Source: Ferrovibrio sp964429465 (GTDB lineage: Bacteria; Pseudomonadota; Alphaproteobacteria; Ferrovibrionales; Ferrovibrionaceae). Taken from it: a stretch of 64,000 bases of DNA. This document shows, one piece after another, positions 8,299 to 16,357 of the stretch (the first letter of the stretch is position 1; each line of letters opens with the position of its first letter). A program made the translations under genes and the position numbers. Below the pieces are notes generated by a model that saw only the letters and a list, made by a program, of their open reading frames with translations, had not been told where the DNA came from and made no database searches. The stretch lies in contig CAYSCA010000001.1 of assembly GCA_964429465.1 (NCBI GenBank), positions 16,463-80,462 on the forward strand, given 5' to 3'.

Positions 8299-8936
8299 GG
8301 CCGCCGTGTTTCCGGAGTTTTCCCCGGGGATGGCTGCTGGCCCGGCGCCGCCGGCTTCTGCTCGGCATTATTGGGGATGAACACGCCGCGCACCCGCCCG
8401 CCAGCAACAGGATCGCAGGTGCTGCGACCGGTATCCTGGTGCATCACCGCCCGCTGGCATCGCACAGTGCTCTGGTCACTGGTCAGCAGAACGTCACCGG
8501 TCAGCGTTATTGTCTGCTTGTCCACGTCGTAGACGCCGAAATTGCCTTGGGCGCGCTCCTGGGGCGTGGACACGAACACATTGCCCTTGGCTTCGATCTT
8601 GGTGATCGAACTGGCGTCCGGGCCGCCGGCCGAGGCGGGCGCAGGGCGCGGCGCGGCCGCCTGCCCTACGGCAGCGCCCTGCTGAGCCTGACGATCGCGG
8701 TAGTAGACGTATAACTCGTCCGATCGAAGCCGGGTGTCGCCCTGAACGACATCCACCTTGCCGCGGAAGATCGCCAGCTGCTTGTCCTGCTGCACCTCAA
8801 GGGTATCGGAGGCGATTTCGATCGGCTGATCGCTGTTCTGCCTGCTGCCAAGGCCGATTTGCCCCGCTGCGCCAAAAACAGGGATGCCAGCCACCAGCAG
8901 GGCCCAGAGCGTTACACGCATGTGAAACCTTGCCAT
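8295..8936 (-). CDS. lptA: LPS transport periplasmic protein LptA
   Basis: 213 aa. Periplasmic bridge protein carrying LPS to the outer membrane. There is an N-terminal signal peptide (VTLWALLVAGIPVFGAAG), then the OstA-type beta-jellyroll beginning PIEIASDTLEVQQDKQLAIF and continuing GKVDVVQGDTRLRSDEL. A Gln/Ala/Pro-rich insert at about residues 85-110 and a Pro-rich tail are extra to the fold. Start lies 5 nt after lptC and the stop overlaps lptB by 4 nt. Confidence 0.9.
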   Translation of the reverse strand: MARFHMRVTLWALLVAGIPVFGAAGQIGLGSRQNSDQPIEIASDTLEVQQDKQLAIFRGKVDVVQGDTRLRSDELYVYYRDRQAQQGAAVGQAAAPRPAPASAGGPDASSITKIEAKGNVFVSTPQERAQGNFGVYDVDKQTITLTGDVLLTSDQSTVRCQRAVMHQDTGRSTCDPVAGGRVRGVFIPNNAEQKPAAPGQQPSPGKTPETRRP

Positions 8937-8941
8937 GCCGC

Positions 8942-9628
8942 TCAGCCCCGTCCCTTGCGTGGATAAATCGTCGTGTTGACGCCGTTGATGAAGACGATGA
9001 TTGCGCCCTTGTCATAGACCCGCAGCCCATTGGCGCGGATCAGCCCGACATCCGACTGCCCCCACACCTTGTCGTCGCTCGAGAGCACATTGGTATTGAG
9101 GTCGATTTCCGCTGTCGCGCCGTGCATCTCGTAGCCATTGTCGCCAAACACCGAGACGTCGCCGAACAGATGCAGCAGCTTCTGCCCGCCGTGATACAGC
9201 CCGGTATTGGCAGTGAGCGACCACCAGCTGCCGTCGTTCACCGAGAGATCGGCCTTCACATTGTCGAGCGTGACCTGCTGATCGTCTTCGGGATCCTGAA
9301 TTGCGCGGTCGGCCGTCACCACATAGGGCTGATCCTTCGCGTCGATACCACGATAACGCGGATTGTTCATGACCAGCGCGGCATTCGTGCTCTCGACGTC
9401 GCTGAAGCTGAGCGGCAGCATGGCATGGCGCTTGGCCAGTTGCGGCCAGGCGATCACCACGGCAACCATTCCCAGTGCGAAGAGCGGCAGGATAAATTTC
9501 ATGAAATGGACGAAGCGCCGCCGACGCAGCAGCTTGGCCACGGCGTCGCCCGCATCGCGGGGCGCGAACTCGGCGGCAGGCCGTATCCGCGCGCCGCCTT
9601 CCGAAAGATGATCGGAGCCGCTCGCCAT
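8942..9628 (-). CDS. lptC: LPS export ABC transporter periplasmic protein LptC
   Basis: 228 aa. A bitopic inner-membrane protein that hands LPS from LptB2FG to LptA. One membrane span is visible at about residues 42-62 (FILPLFALGMVAVVIAWP), then a periplasmic domain including a GTYEMHGATAEIDLNTN-like strand region (NGYEMHGATAEIDL). The ATG at 9628 shares one base with the kdsD stop (TGATG), pointing to translational coupling; an upstream in-frame start would overlap kdsD further. Confidence 0.9.
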   Translation of the reverse strand: MASGSDHLSEGGARIRPAAEFAPRDAGDAVAKLLRRRRFVHFMKFILPLFALGMVAVVIAWPQLAKRHAMLPLSFSDVESTNAALVMNNPRYRGIDAKDQPYVVTADRAIQDPEDDQQVTLDNVKADLSVNDGSWWSLTANTGLYHGGQKLLHLFGDVSVFGDNGYEMHGATAEIDLNTNVLSSDDKVWGQSDVGLIRANGLRVYDKGAIIVFINGVNTTIYPRKGRG

Positions 9629-10701
9629 CACGTAATCCCGGCGCGCACGCAATCATGCATATGCAGGATACCAACCGGCCGCCCGGCTTCGAGGACGAAC
9701 AGCGACGTGACCCGCCGGCTGTTCATCTCGCGTAGCGCCTCGACCGCCAGTACGTTGGGGCCGGTCGTGAGCGGCGATCTGGTCATCACGTCTTCGACTT
9801 TCTGGGACAGCAGATCGCCCTCGATATGGCGGCGCAGATCGCCGTCGGTGACGATGCCGACCAGCTTGTCCCTCGAACGTCCCGTGCCCGTGATACCGAT
9901 GCAGCCGAAGCTGCGGCCGGCCATCGTCAGCAGGGCCTCGCGCATTCCGGTGCCGCTTTCCACCAAAGGCATCTCGGCACCGCCGTGCATCAGGTCCTTC
10001 ACCTTGATCAACTGCTTGCCCAGCCGCCCGCCGGGATGGAAGACACGATAATGATCCCGCGTGAATCCCTTGCGTTCCATCAGCGCCACGGCAAGGGCAT
10101 CGCCCAGCGCCAGCATCATCGTCGTGGAGGTGGTCGGTGCCAGCCCCATCGGGCAGGCCTCCTCCACTGGCGGCAGGATCAGCAACACATCGGAGGCCTG
10201 CCCCAAGGCCGAGCGCGGCTTGGACGTTATGCCAATCAGCGGAATGCCGAAGCGTTTGGCATGGGCGATCAGATCGGCGAGTTCAGGCACGTCGCCGGAA
10301 TTGGATAAAGCGACCAGCGCGTCACCCTTGGTCACCATGCCGAGATCGCCATGGCTGGCCTCAGCCGGGTGGACGAAAAAGGCCGGCGTTCCGGTGGATG
10401 CCATGGTGGCGGCGATCTTGCGGGCGACATGGCCGCTCTTGCCCATGCCGGACACAATCACCCGCGAATGCCCGTGTTCGGCGCCGACGGCGTTCAGAAT
10501 ATCGACCGCCTTGCTCAGCGCGACATCAAGGCCGGCCGCGAGTGCGGCGAGCCCGTTCGCCTCCATCAGCAGCACCCGGCGGGCAGCGGCAATATCGGGA
10601 TTGGCCGCCGGCTTGCCGCCGGCAACCCGAACCACGCTGGAAGTCTTTTTGGCCCCTCTGCGGCCGGCGCGCTTAACACGCACGGCGGGTGCGGAAGTCA
10701 T
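9628..10701 (-). CDS. kdsD: D-arabinose-5-phosphate isomerase, SIS plus two CBS domains
   Basis: 357 aa. Interconverts ribulose-5-phosphate and arabinose-5-phosphate, the first step to Kdo for the LPS core. The sugar isomerase (SIS) domain holds VIVSGMGKSGHVARKIAATM and FVHPAEASHGDLGM; tandem CBS domains fill roughly residues 230-350 (IVTDGDLRRHIEGD marks the first). The N-terminal ~25 residues are basic and unconserved. It begins the kdsD-lptC-lptA-lptB run, tying Kdo supply to LPS export. Confidence 0.95.
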   Translation of the reverse strand: MTSAPAVRVKRAGRRGAKKTSSVVRVAGGKPAANPDIAAARRVLLMEANGLAALAAGLDVALSKAVDILNAVGAEHGHSRVIVSGMGKSGHVARKIAATMASTGTPAFFVHPAEASHGDLGMVTKGDALVALSNSGDVPELADLIAHAKRFGIPLIGITSKPRSALGQASDVLLILPPVEEACPMGLAPTTSTTMMLALGDALAVALMERKGFTRDHYRVFHPGGRLGKQLIKVKDLMHGGAEMPLVESGTGMREALLTMAGRSFGCIGITGTGRSRDKLVGIVTDGDLRRHIEGDLLSQKVEDVMTRSPLTTGPNVLAVEALREMNSRRVTSLFVLEAGRPVGILHMHDCVRAGIT

Positions 10702-10821
10702 GGGCTATCCACCACGTCACCTTAAACAAGAATCATGCCAAATATGGAGAATCAGGTTGCAAAATGCAAACCGCTTAAGGCCTGCGAGGCCCGATTTCGA
10801 AATGATTCTCGCGGCTTCGGC

Positions 10822-11436
10822 TTAATGGGCGAAGATGTCGTCGTCAGCCCAGCCGGCCAGGTCCAAAGCGGCCCGAACCGGCAGGAAATCGAAGCAGGCC
10901 TGGGCCAGGGCCATCCGCCCCTCCCGGGCCAACATGGTATCCAGCACGGCCCTGAGCTGATGCAGATGCAGCACGTCGGAGGCGGCATAGCGCTGCTGCG
11001 CCTCGGTCAGGCTGGGCGCACCCCAGTCGGAGGACTGCTCCTGCTTGGAAATCTCGACGCCGATCAGTTCCCGGCACAGATCCTTCAGGCCATGCCGGTC
11101 GGTGAACGTGCGAACCAGCCGCGAAGCCGTCCGTGTGCAGTAGACCGGGCCGGTATTGGCGCCAAGATACTGTTTCAGCGCGGCGAGATCGAAGCGGGCA
11201 AAATGGAACAGCTTCAGGACACTGGGATCTTCCAGGATACGCTTCAGATTGGGGGCGCCATAGCCGGCGCCAGCGCGGAACTGGACCAGATGGGCATTGC
11301 CGTCACCGCCGGAGAGCTGCACGACGCATAGCCGGTCGCGCAGCGTGCGCAATCCCATGGTCTCGGTATCGATGGCAACCACCGGCCCGAGATCCAGGCC
11401 GTCGGGCAGGTCGCCCTGATATACGGTAATGGCCAT
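10822..11436 (-). CDS. RNase D-like 3'-5' exonuclease
   Basis: 204 aa, a DEDDy exonuclease with only the catalytic domain; full RNase D has additional HRDC domains. Exo I is VAIDTETMGL, Exo II includes KLFHFARFDLAAL, and Exo III is YAASDVLHLHQL with the diagnostic Tyr. Such short enzymes trim the 3' ends of structured RNA. It begins 71 nt downstream of a tRNA-Leu gene on the same strand and may be read through from it. About 120 nt separate its stop from kdsD; nothing certain was seen there. Confidence 0.88.
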   Translation of the reverse strand: MAITVYQGDLPDGLDLGPVVAIDTETMGLRTLRDRLCVVQLSGGDGNAHLVQFRAGAGYGAPNLKRILEDPSVLKLFHFARFDLAALKQYLGANTGPVYCTRTASRLVRTFTDRHGLKDLCRELIGVEISKQEQSSDWGAPSLTEAQQRYAASDVLHLHQLRAVLDTMLAREGRMALAQACFDFLPVRAALDLAGWADDDIFAH

Positions 11437-11456
11437 GCCTGCGCTCTTCAGTGGGG

Positions 11457-11484
11457 CCCGGCTCGGCCTGTACGGGCAGCCGGG
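11457..11484 (-). repeat. Perfect 7-bp inverted repeat between tRNA-Leu and the exonuclease gene
   Basis: CCCGGCT (11457-11463) and AGCCGGG (11478-11484) flank a 14-nt loop. It could be a processing hairpin or a weak terminator for tRNA-Leu. There is no following T run, so intrinsic termination is doubtful. Confidence 0.35.
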
Positions 11485-11506
11485 TTACGGCGCGAAACTC
11501 GGGAAT

Positions 11507-11593
11507 TGGTGCCCAGGATAAGACTCGAACTTACACGACCTTTCGGTCACTAGCACCTGAAGCTAGCGCGTCTACCAATTCCGCCACCTGGGC
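11507..11593 (-). tRNA. tRNA-Leu, anticodon CAG
   Basis: 87 nt with encoded CCA. The acceptor stem GCCCAGG pairs with CCTGGGC, the D-arm holds GAATTGGTAGAC, the anticodon stem CTAGC/GCTAG encloses TTCAGGT (CAG anticodon), a long class II variable arm GACCGAAAGGTC follows, and the T-loop is GTTCGAGTC. It decodes CUG, a dominant Leu codon in this GC-rich genome. Confidence 0.97.
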
Positions 11594-11636
11594 AAACGGC
11601 ACGGGCCAACCTCAAGGCTGGCCCGGCCGAGGCGTG

Positions 11637-11665
11637 TCTTTACGGCTCCGGCCGGGAGAAGTCAA
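11637..11665 (-). promoter_or_regulatory. Probable promoter of tRNA-Leu
   Basis: TTGACT (11660-11665) and TAAAGA (11637-11642) on the minus strand, 17-nt spacer, about 45 nt before the tRNA. A 22-nt inverted repeat (GGGCCA...TGGCCC, 11603-11624) lies between promoter and tRNA. Confidence 0.4.
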
Positions 11666-11750
11666 GCTTCGCAAGATCACAGACTGCAGGCATTGCCTGC
11701 CGGCCCTTCTCAGCGGAAAACTGGGCCATCCGGCGGGAGCGGAACGGCAG

Positions 11751-12860
11751 ATGGAGCAAGTGGAGTGTCTGGTCATTGGCGCCGGCGTGGTCGGTCTGGC
11801 CGTCGCCCGGTCGCTGGCCCGGCGGGGACGCGAGGTCATCGTCGCGGAGGCGACCGACCTGATCGGCAGCGGTACCTCTTCGCGCAATTCCGAAGTCATC
11901 CATGCCGGAATCTATTACCCGGCCGGCAGCCTCAAGGCCCGGCTCTGCGTTGCCGGCAAACAGGCGCTGTACGAATACTGCGACAGCCATGGCGTGGCCT
12001 ATAACCGGTGCGGCAAGCTGATCGTCGCAGCCGACGAGAGCCAGATTCCCGAGCTTGAAGGACTGAAGAAGAAAGCCGCCGCCAACGGCGTGGAAGACCT
12101 GCGCTGGCTGTCGCGCGAGGAAGCCCTGGCGATGGAGCCACAGCTTCATTGCGTGGGCGCCCTGCTCTCGCCGTCCACCGGAATCATCGACAGCCACGGC
12201 CTGATGCTCGCTTATCAGGGCGAGGCGGAGGAACATGGCGCCATGCTTGCCTTCGGCTCGCCGGTTTCCCGCGGCGCCGTCGGGAATGACGGCATCGTCG
12301 TCGAGACCGGCGGCGCGGAACCGATGCGCCTGAAGGCGCGTTACGTCGTCAACGCGGCCGGATTGGCCGCGCAGGAAATTGCGGGAAAGATCGCAGGTAT
12401 TCGGCGCGAAAGCTTGCCGGGCTGCCATTACGCCAAGGGGAATTACTTTGTGCTCAGCGGCATGAAACCGCCCTTCTCCAGGCTAATCTATCCGGTTCCA
12501 GAGCCGGGCGGCCTCGGCACTCATGTCACCATCGATATGGGCGGCCAGATGCGGTTCGGCCCGGATGTGGAATGGGTCGATCGCATCGATTATGCCGTCG
12601 ATCCGCAGCGCGGGGAAAAATTCTACGCCGCAGTGCGCCGCTACTGGCCCGGCCTGCCCGACGGTGCGATCCAGCCGGGCTATGCCGGCATCCGGCCGAA
12701 ACTGTCGGCCGCCGGCGGCAAGGCGGACGACTTCCTCATCCAGGGACCGGACCAGCATGGCGCGCCTGGGCTGATCAACCTGTTCGGCATCGAAAGCCCC
12801 GGTTTGACGGCATCGCTGGCGATCGGCGAGCATGTCGCCGACATGATGGAAGCGGCATGA
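11751..12860 (+). CDS. FAD-dependent oxidoreductase, DAO / L-2-hydroxyglutarate oxidase-like
   Basis: 369 aa. The N-terminal dinucleotide-binding motif is CLVIGAGVVGLAVARSLARRG, followed by SGTSSRNSEVIHAGIYYP, the hallmark of the LhgO-like branch of D-amino-acid-oxidase-fold enzymes. Near the C-terminus GYAGIRPKLS and NLFGIESPGLTASLAIGEHV match the same branch. It should oxidise a 2-hydroxy acid (L-2-hydroxyglutarate is the best guess) and pass electrons to quinone or oxygen. The ATG at 11751 follows GGGAGCGGA. Its stop overlaps the start of the lactonase gene (ATGA), so the two are translationally coupled. Confidence 0.85.
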   Translation: MEQVECLVIGAGVVGLAVARSLARRGREVIVAEATDLIGSGTSSRNSEVIHAGIYYPAGSLKARLCVAGKQALYEYCDSHGVAYNRCGKLIVAADESQIPELEGLKKKAAANGVEDLRWLSREEALAMEPQLHCVGALLSPSTGIIDSHGLMLAYQGEAEEHGAMLAFGSPVSRGAVGNDGIVVETGGAEPMRLKARYVVNAAGLAAQEIAGKIAGIRRESLPGCHYAKGNYFVLSGMKPPFSRLIYPVPEPGGLGTHVTIDMGGQMRFGPDVEWVDRIDYAVDPQRGEKFYAAVRRYWPGLPDGAIQPGYAGIRPKLSAAGGKADDFLIQGPDQHGAPGLINLFGIESPGLTASLAIGEHVADMMEAA

Positions 12861-13735
12861 GCGAAGCGATCTGCATCCTGGATGGACAATACGACCTGGC
12901 GGAGTCGCCGGTCTGGTCGGTGGCCGAGCAGAAACTGTGGTTCGTCGACATCAATGCGCCGGCCCTGCACCGCTATGACCCGACCAGCCGCGATCTCGAT
13001 ACCTGGGCGATGCCGGAATCGATCGGCTGCCTCGCCCTGAAACAGGGTGGCGGTGTGATAGGCGCCCTGCGCGACGGGATCTACGACCTCGACCTGCATG
13101 GCGGGCATAGCAGGCTCCTCGCAGAAGCTCCCTACCGGGACCGGACGGAGCAGCGCTTCAACGACGGCCGTTGCGATCGGCAGGGCCGCCTCGTCGTCGG
13201 TACGATGTTCGAGCCGCGCAGCCGGGCGGGCGGCGCCCTCTACCGGCTTGAAGGCGGCATGCTGGCGCGGCTGTCTCCGGCAGGGGATTTGACGATATCG
13301 AACGCGCTTGCCTGGAGCCCCGATGGCGGGACGATGTACCACGCCGACACGCCGACACAGCAGGTCTATGCCTATGACTATGATGGAAAGAGCGGCGGCA
13401 TTTCGAACCGCCGCATTTTCATCGACCTGAGCAGCACAGGGGAAAAGCCGGACGGAGCAGCGGTGGATTCCGCCGGCAATTACTGGGTGGCGCTGTATGG
13501 CGCCGGCAAGGTGGCGCAGTTCTCGCCCGACGGTCGTCGCATGCGCGATATCCGCCTGCCGGTGAAGGCGCCGACCATGCCCAGCTTCGGCGGGCCGGAC
13601 CTGCAGACGCTCTACATCACCACGGCCCGGCAGAAGCACACGCCGGAGGAACTGCACCAGATGCCGCTGGCGGGCGGTATCTTCACCGCCCGCGTCGACA
13701 TCCCCGGATTGCCTGAGCCGCTTTTCGCCGGCTGA
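12857..13735 (+). CDS. SMP-30/gluconolactonase/LRE-family lactonase
   Basis: 292 aa, a six-bladed beta-propeller hydrolase that opens sugar or other lactones with a divalent metal. Key segments are ESPVWSVAEQKLWFVDI (metal Glu), RFNDGRCDRQGRLVVGTM (Asn/Asp ligands), SNALAWSPDGGTMYHADT and KPDGAAVDSAGNYWVALYG. It overlaps the FAD oxidase start/stop by 4 nt, suggesting sequential steps on a hydroxy acid or its lactone. Its stop abuts the stop of the convergent FAH-family gene with no spacer. Confidence 0.87.
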   Translation: MSEAICILDGQYDLAESPVWSVAEQKLWFVDINAPALHRYDPTSRDLDTWAMPESIGCLALKQGGGVIGALRDGIYDLDLHGGHSRLLAEAPYRDRTEQRFNDGRCDRQGRLVVGTMFEPRSRAGGALYRLEGGMLARLSPAGDLTISNALAWSPDGGTMYHADTPTQQVYAYDYDGKSGGISNRRIFIDLSSTGEKPDGAAVDSAGNYWVALYGAGKVAQFSPDGRRMRDIRLPVKAPTMPSFGGPDLQTLYITTARQKHTPEELHQMPLAGGIFTARVDIPGLPEPLFAG

Positions 13736-14671
13736 CTATTTCTGCCGCACCACGCGGTTGCGCAGGACGCCGATCTTCTCGACCTCGAGCTCGACCACGT
13801 CGCCATCCTTCAGATAGCGGCCATGCTCGAGGCCGCAGCCATCGCCGACCGTGCCGGAGCCGAAGAACTCGCCCGGATGCACGGTTTCGTCGGCCGAGAC
13901 GCGCGCCAGCAGGTCCTCGAACTTATGGTGGATGGTGCTGGAATTGCTGTCGCACCAAGTCTCGCCATTCACCCGCGCCTGCATACGAAGGGTATAGGGA
14001 TCGCCGATCTCGTCGATGGTGACCAGGAATGGCCCCATGCTGTTGCCGGTATCGAAATCCTTGCCCTTACAGGGGCCGAGCATGCTCTGCATCTCGATGC
14101 TCTGCGCATCGCGGGCGGAGAAGTCGTTGAAGATGGTGAAGCCGAAGATGTGTTCGCGGGCTTCCGACGGCTTGATGTTCTTGCCGCCCTTGCCAAGGAA
14201 GAAGCCGAATTCCAGCTCGAAATCCATCACCTGGCTGTAGCGCGGCCAGATCACGTCGCCCTCCGGTCCGTTCACCGAGAAGCGGTTGGATTTGTAATAG
14301 ATCGGAATCTGATACCAGGTCGGCGCCACCTTGATCATGCCGAGCTTGACCATCAGCGGACCCAATATCGGCTTGCGCATCATGGCGATGCGCTCCATCG
14401 CCTGCTGCACATGCTTTTCGAACAGCATGGAATCGCGGATCTGCTCCGGTACCGGCACCGGCGCATGCAGTTTTGCATCGTTCAATGGCACGCGAATCTC
14501 GGCCTTGTCGAGCAAGGATCGCGCGCGGCTCTTCGCCTCGTCACCGCCCTTGATGATGTCGAGCACGGCCCCGAAGCTGTCGCCCAGATCGACGATCATG
14601 GCGCCGTCGGCGGTGAGCACACCGGGCCGCATGGAACCGCGCGCCGGATGACTGAAGGTGCAGAATTTCAT
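13736..14671 (-). CDS. Fumarylacetoacetate hydrolase (FAH) family protein
   Basis: 311 aa. FAH-fold enzymes cleave or decarboxylate beta-diketo acids and acylpyruvates. The metal-binding core is visible as DFELEFGFFLGKGGKNI and IFNDFSARDAQ; the C-terminal GSGTVGDGCGLEHGRYLKDGD is the family's usual end. Start MKFCTFSHPARGSMRPGV at 14671, 5 nt after the cyclase-family gene, so the two form an operon transcribed away from the GntR regulator. The adjacent acetoacetyl-CoA synthetase on the other arm suggests the product may be acetoacetate; this is inference. Confidence 0.88.
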   Translation of the reverse strand: MKFCTFSHPARGSMRPGVLTADGAMIVDLGDSFGAVLDIIKGGDEAKSRARSLLDKAEIRVPLNDAKLHAPVPVPEQIRDSMLFEKHVQQAMERIAMMRKPILGPLMVKLGMIKVAPTWYQIPIYYKSNRFSVNGPEGDVIWPRYSQVMDFELEFGFFLGKGGKNIKPSEAREHIFGFTIFNDFSARDAQSIEMQSMLGPCKGKDFDTGNSMGPFLVTIDEIGDPYTLRMQARVNGETWCDSNSSTIHHKFEDLLARVSADETVHPGEFFGSGTVGDGCGLEHGRYLKDGDVVELEVEKIGVLRNRVVRQK

Positions 14672-14676
14672 CTGTC

Positions 14677-15453
14677 TTATTCCTCGATGATGGCGACGGC
14701 GCGGGTCCAGCCGGCGGAGGCGCCGCGGATCTTGTGCGGGAAGCAGGACATGGTGAAGCCGAAAGGCGGCAGGGCCTCGAGATTGTGAAGCTTCTCGAGA
14801 TGGCAGTAGCCGATATGCCGGCCGGCCTTGTGGCCTTCCCAGATCAGCGATGCATCCTTGCTTTCCTTGTACTTCTCGGCGGTGTGCACGAAGGGCGCAT
14901 CCCAGCTCCAGGCGTCGGTGCCGGTGACACGCACGCCGCGCTCGAGCAGATACATGGTCGCCTTGTAGCCCATGCCGGCCCCGGTGCTGACGTAATTCGG
15001 CTTGCCATAAGCCGCGCCGGCGGCGGTGTTGACGAGCACGATGTCGTGCTCCTTCAGCGTATAGCCGATGCGCTTCAGTTCGGCTTCGACATCCTTGTCG
15101 GTGACCACATAGCCATCCGGGAAGTGGCGGAAGTCGAGCTTCACGCCATCGCCGTAGCACCAGTCCAGCGGCACCTCGTCGATGGTCCAGGCGCGCTCGC
15201 CGCGATTCATCGTCGAGTGGAAATGATACGGCGCATCCAGATGCGTGCCGTTATGGGTGTTGAGCTGGACGTATTCGACCGCCCAGCCCTCGCCGTCCGG
15301 CAAGTCTTCCTTGCGCAGGCCGGGGAAGAATTTGGCGATGTCCTCCGGGCTCTGCTGATGCGTGATGTATTCGATCTTGGGTCCGAAGCCCGGCGGATCT
15401 GAAATCACGTCGTTCTCGAGATAGATCGACAGGTCGATGAAACGACGCGGCAT
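14677..15453 (-). CDS. Cyclase-family metal-dependent hydrolase (kynurenine-formamidase-like)
   Basis: 258 aa. The motif HNGTHLDAPYHF carries the metal ligands shared by bacterial arylformamidase and other members of the putative cyclase family; members hydrolyse amides, esters or lactones of carboxylic acids. TGTDAWSWDAPF and the C-terminal HKIRGASAGWTRAVAI fit the larger subfamily often found beside FAH-family genes. Strong AAGGAGG before the start. It leads the minus-strand arm of the divergent cluster and should be controlled from the shared GntR region. Confidence 0.86.
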   Translation of the reverse strand: MPRRFIDLSIYLENDVISDPPGFGPKIEYITHQQSPEDIAKFFPGLRKEDLPDGEGWAVEYVQLNTHNGTHLDAPYHFHSTMNRGERAWTIDEVPLDWCYGDGVKLDFRHFPDGYVVTDKDVEAELKRIGYTLKEHDIVLVNTAAGAAYGKPNYVSTGAGMGYKATMYLLERGVRVTGTDAWSWDAPFVHTAEKYKESKDASLIWEGHKAGRHIGYCHLEKLHNLEALPPFGFTMSCFPHKIRGASAGWTRAVAIIEE

Positions 15454-15493
15454 TGCTTCCTCCTTCAGAACCCTTTCAGCTTAGCTGGACTCT

Positions 15494-15546
15494 TATTTAC
15501 CGATGCAATCTTGTTTTGTCGATTTTTTTCTCTTTTGTCGTTGACA
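15494..15546. promoter_or_regulatory. Divergent control region with candidate GntR operator
   Basis: The space between the two divergent arms is unusually T-rich. TTTTGTCG occurs twice on the plus strand (15514-15521 and 15533-15540, 19 nt apart); the second copy is part of the palindrome TGTC-GTT-GACA (15536-15546). On the minus strand TCGACA (15517-15522) with TAAATA (15494-15499) at 17 nt could serve the hydrolase operon, so one repeat overlaps that -35. These are reasonable sites for the adjacent GntR-family protein, but assignment is by position only. Confidence 0.42.
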
Positions 15547-15575
15547 GCGTTTTCGCCCAACCGCAGAGTGGCGAC

Positions 15576-16310
15576 ATGAATACGGGGAGGAACCGGGGAG
15601 ATATCCGCGACATGGCCGCCGAAGCCGGCAGCCTGACCGAATTCGCATACCGGAATATTCGCGCCGACATCATCGCCGGCGCCTTTCCGGCCGGCGCCAA
15701 GCTGCAGATCGACGATTTGAAGACCCGCTACGGCCTGAGCGCCAGTCCCTTGCGCGAGGCGCTAGCCCGGCTCATCAGCCAGGGCTTCGTCTCGATGGAA
15801 AACCAGCGCGGCTTTCGGGTCACCGGGATGAGCAGCGCCGATCTGGCCGACATCACCCTGGCCCGCCGGGTGATCGAGACCGCCGCGCTGAAGCTGGCCG
15901 TGGAACAGGGGGACGATGGCTGGGAAGCCGGCATCCTGGCCGCCTACCACAGGCTGGATCGTTATGTGCTGCGGCTGGCTGGCCGCCCGGTCGAGAATCT
16001 GGCCGAATTCGGGGAATTGCACAAAGCCTTCCATACCGCCCTGCTGGCGGCCTGCGGCTCTCCGCGCCTGCTGGAAGAACAAAGCCGCCTGTATGACCAG
16101 GCCGAACGCTACCGCCACGGCATGATGCAGAATTACCTGGTGGTGCAGGGCGTCGGCATCATGGACGAGCATCGCCAACTGATGGACATGGTGCTGGCGC
16201 GCCAGAGCGACGCCGCCTGCGCCATGCTGCATCACCACCTCGGCCATACCTACAAATTCTGTTTCGGCGATCAGGCCGAAGAAGCGATCCGGCAGACTGC
16301 GCCGCCGTGA
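15576..16310 (+). CDS. GntR-family transcriptional regulator, FCD (FadR-type) subfamily
   Basis: About 244 aa. The winged-helix domain runs from LTEFAYRNIRADIIAGAFPAG through LSASPLREALARLISQGFV; the C-terminal helical FCD ligand domain has metal ligands in ITLARRVIE, ELHKAFHTAL and DEHRQLMDMV. FCD regulators usually bind an organic acid of the pathway they control. Two starts are possible: ATG at 15576 (used) and ATG at 15612, which has GGGGAG 11 nt upstream. It lies between a divergent hydrolase operon and the TRAP-transporter operon, which it probably represses. Confidence 0.88.
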   Translation: MNTGRNRGDIRDMAAEAGSLTEFAYRNIRADIIAGAFPAGAKLQIDDLKTRYGLSASPLREALARLISQGFVSMENQRGFRVTGMSSADLADITLARRVIETAALKLAVEQGDDGWEAGILAAYHRLDRYVLRLAGRPVENLAEFGELHKAFHTALLAACGSPRLLEEQSRLYDQAERYRHGMMQNYLVVQGVGIMDEHRQLMDMVLARQSDAACAMLHHHLGHTYKFCFGDQAEEAIRQTAPP

Positions 16311-16357
16311 AGGGCGCGACGATCCGAAAACGCGGAAGACCTTTAAGGGAGGAACCA

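Noticed and set aside
16290..16357. A sigma-54 promoter before the DctPQM genes
   Set aside because: No GG-N10-GC element with flanking TGG/TTGC was found there; control by the adjacent GntR protein is simpler.
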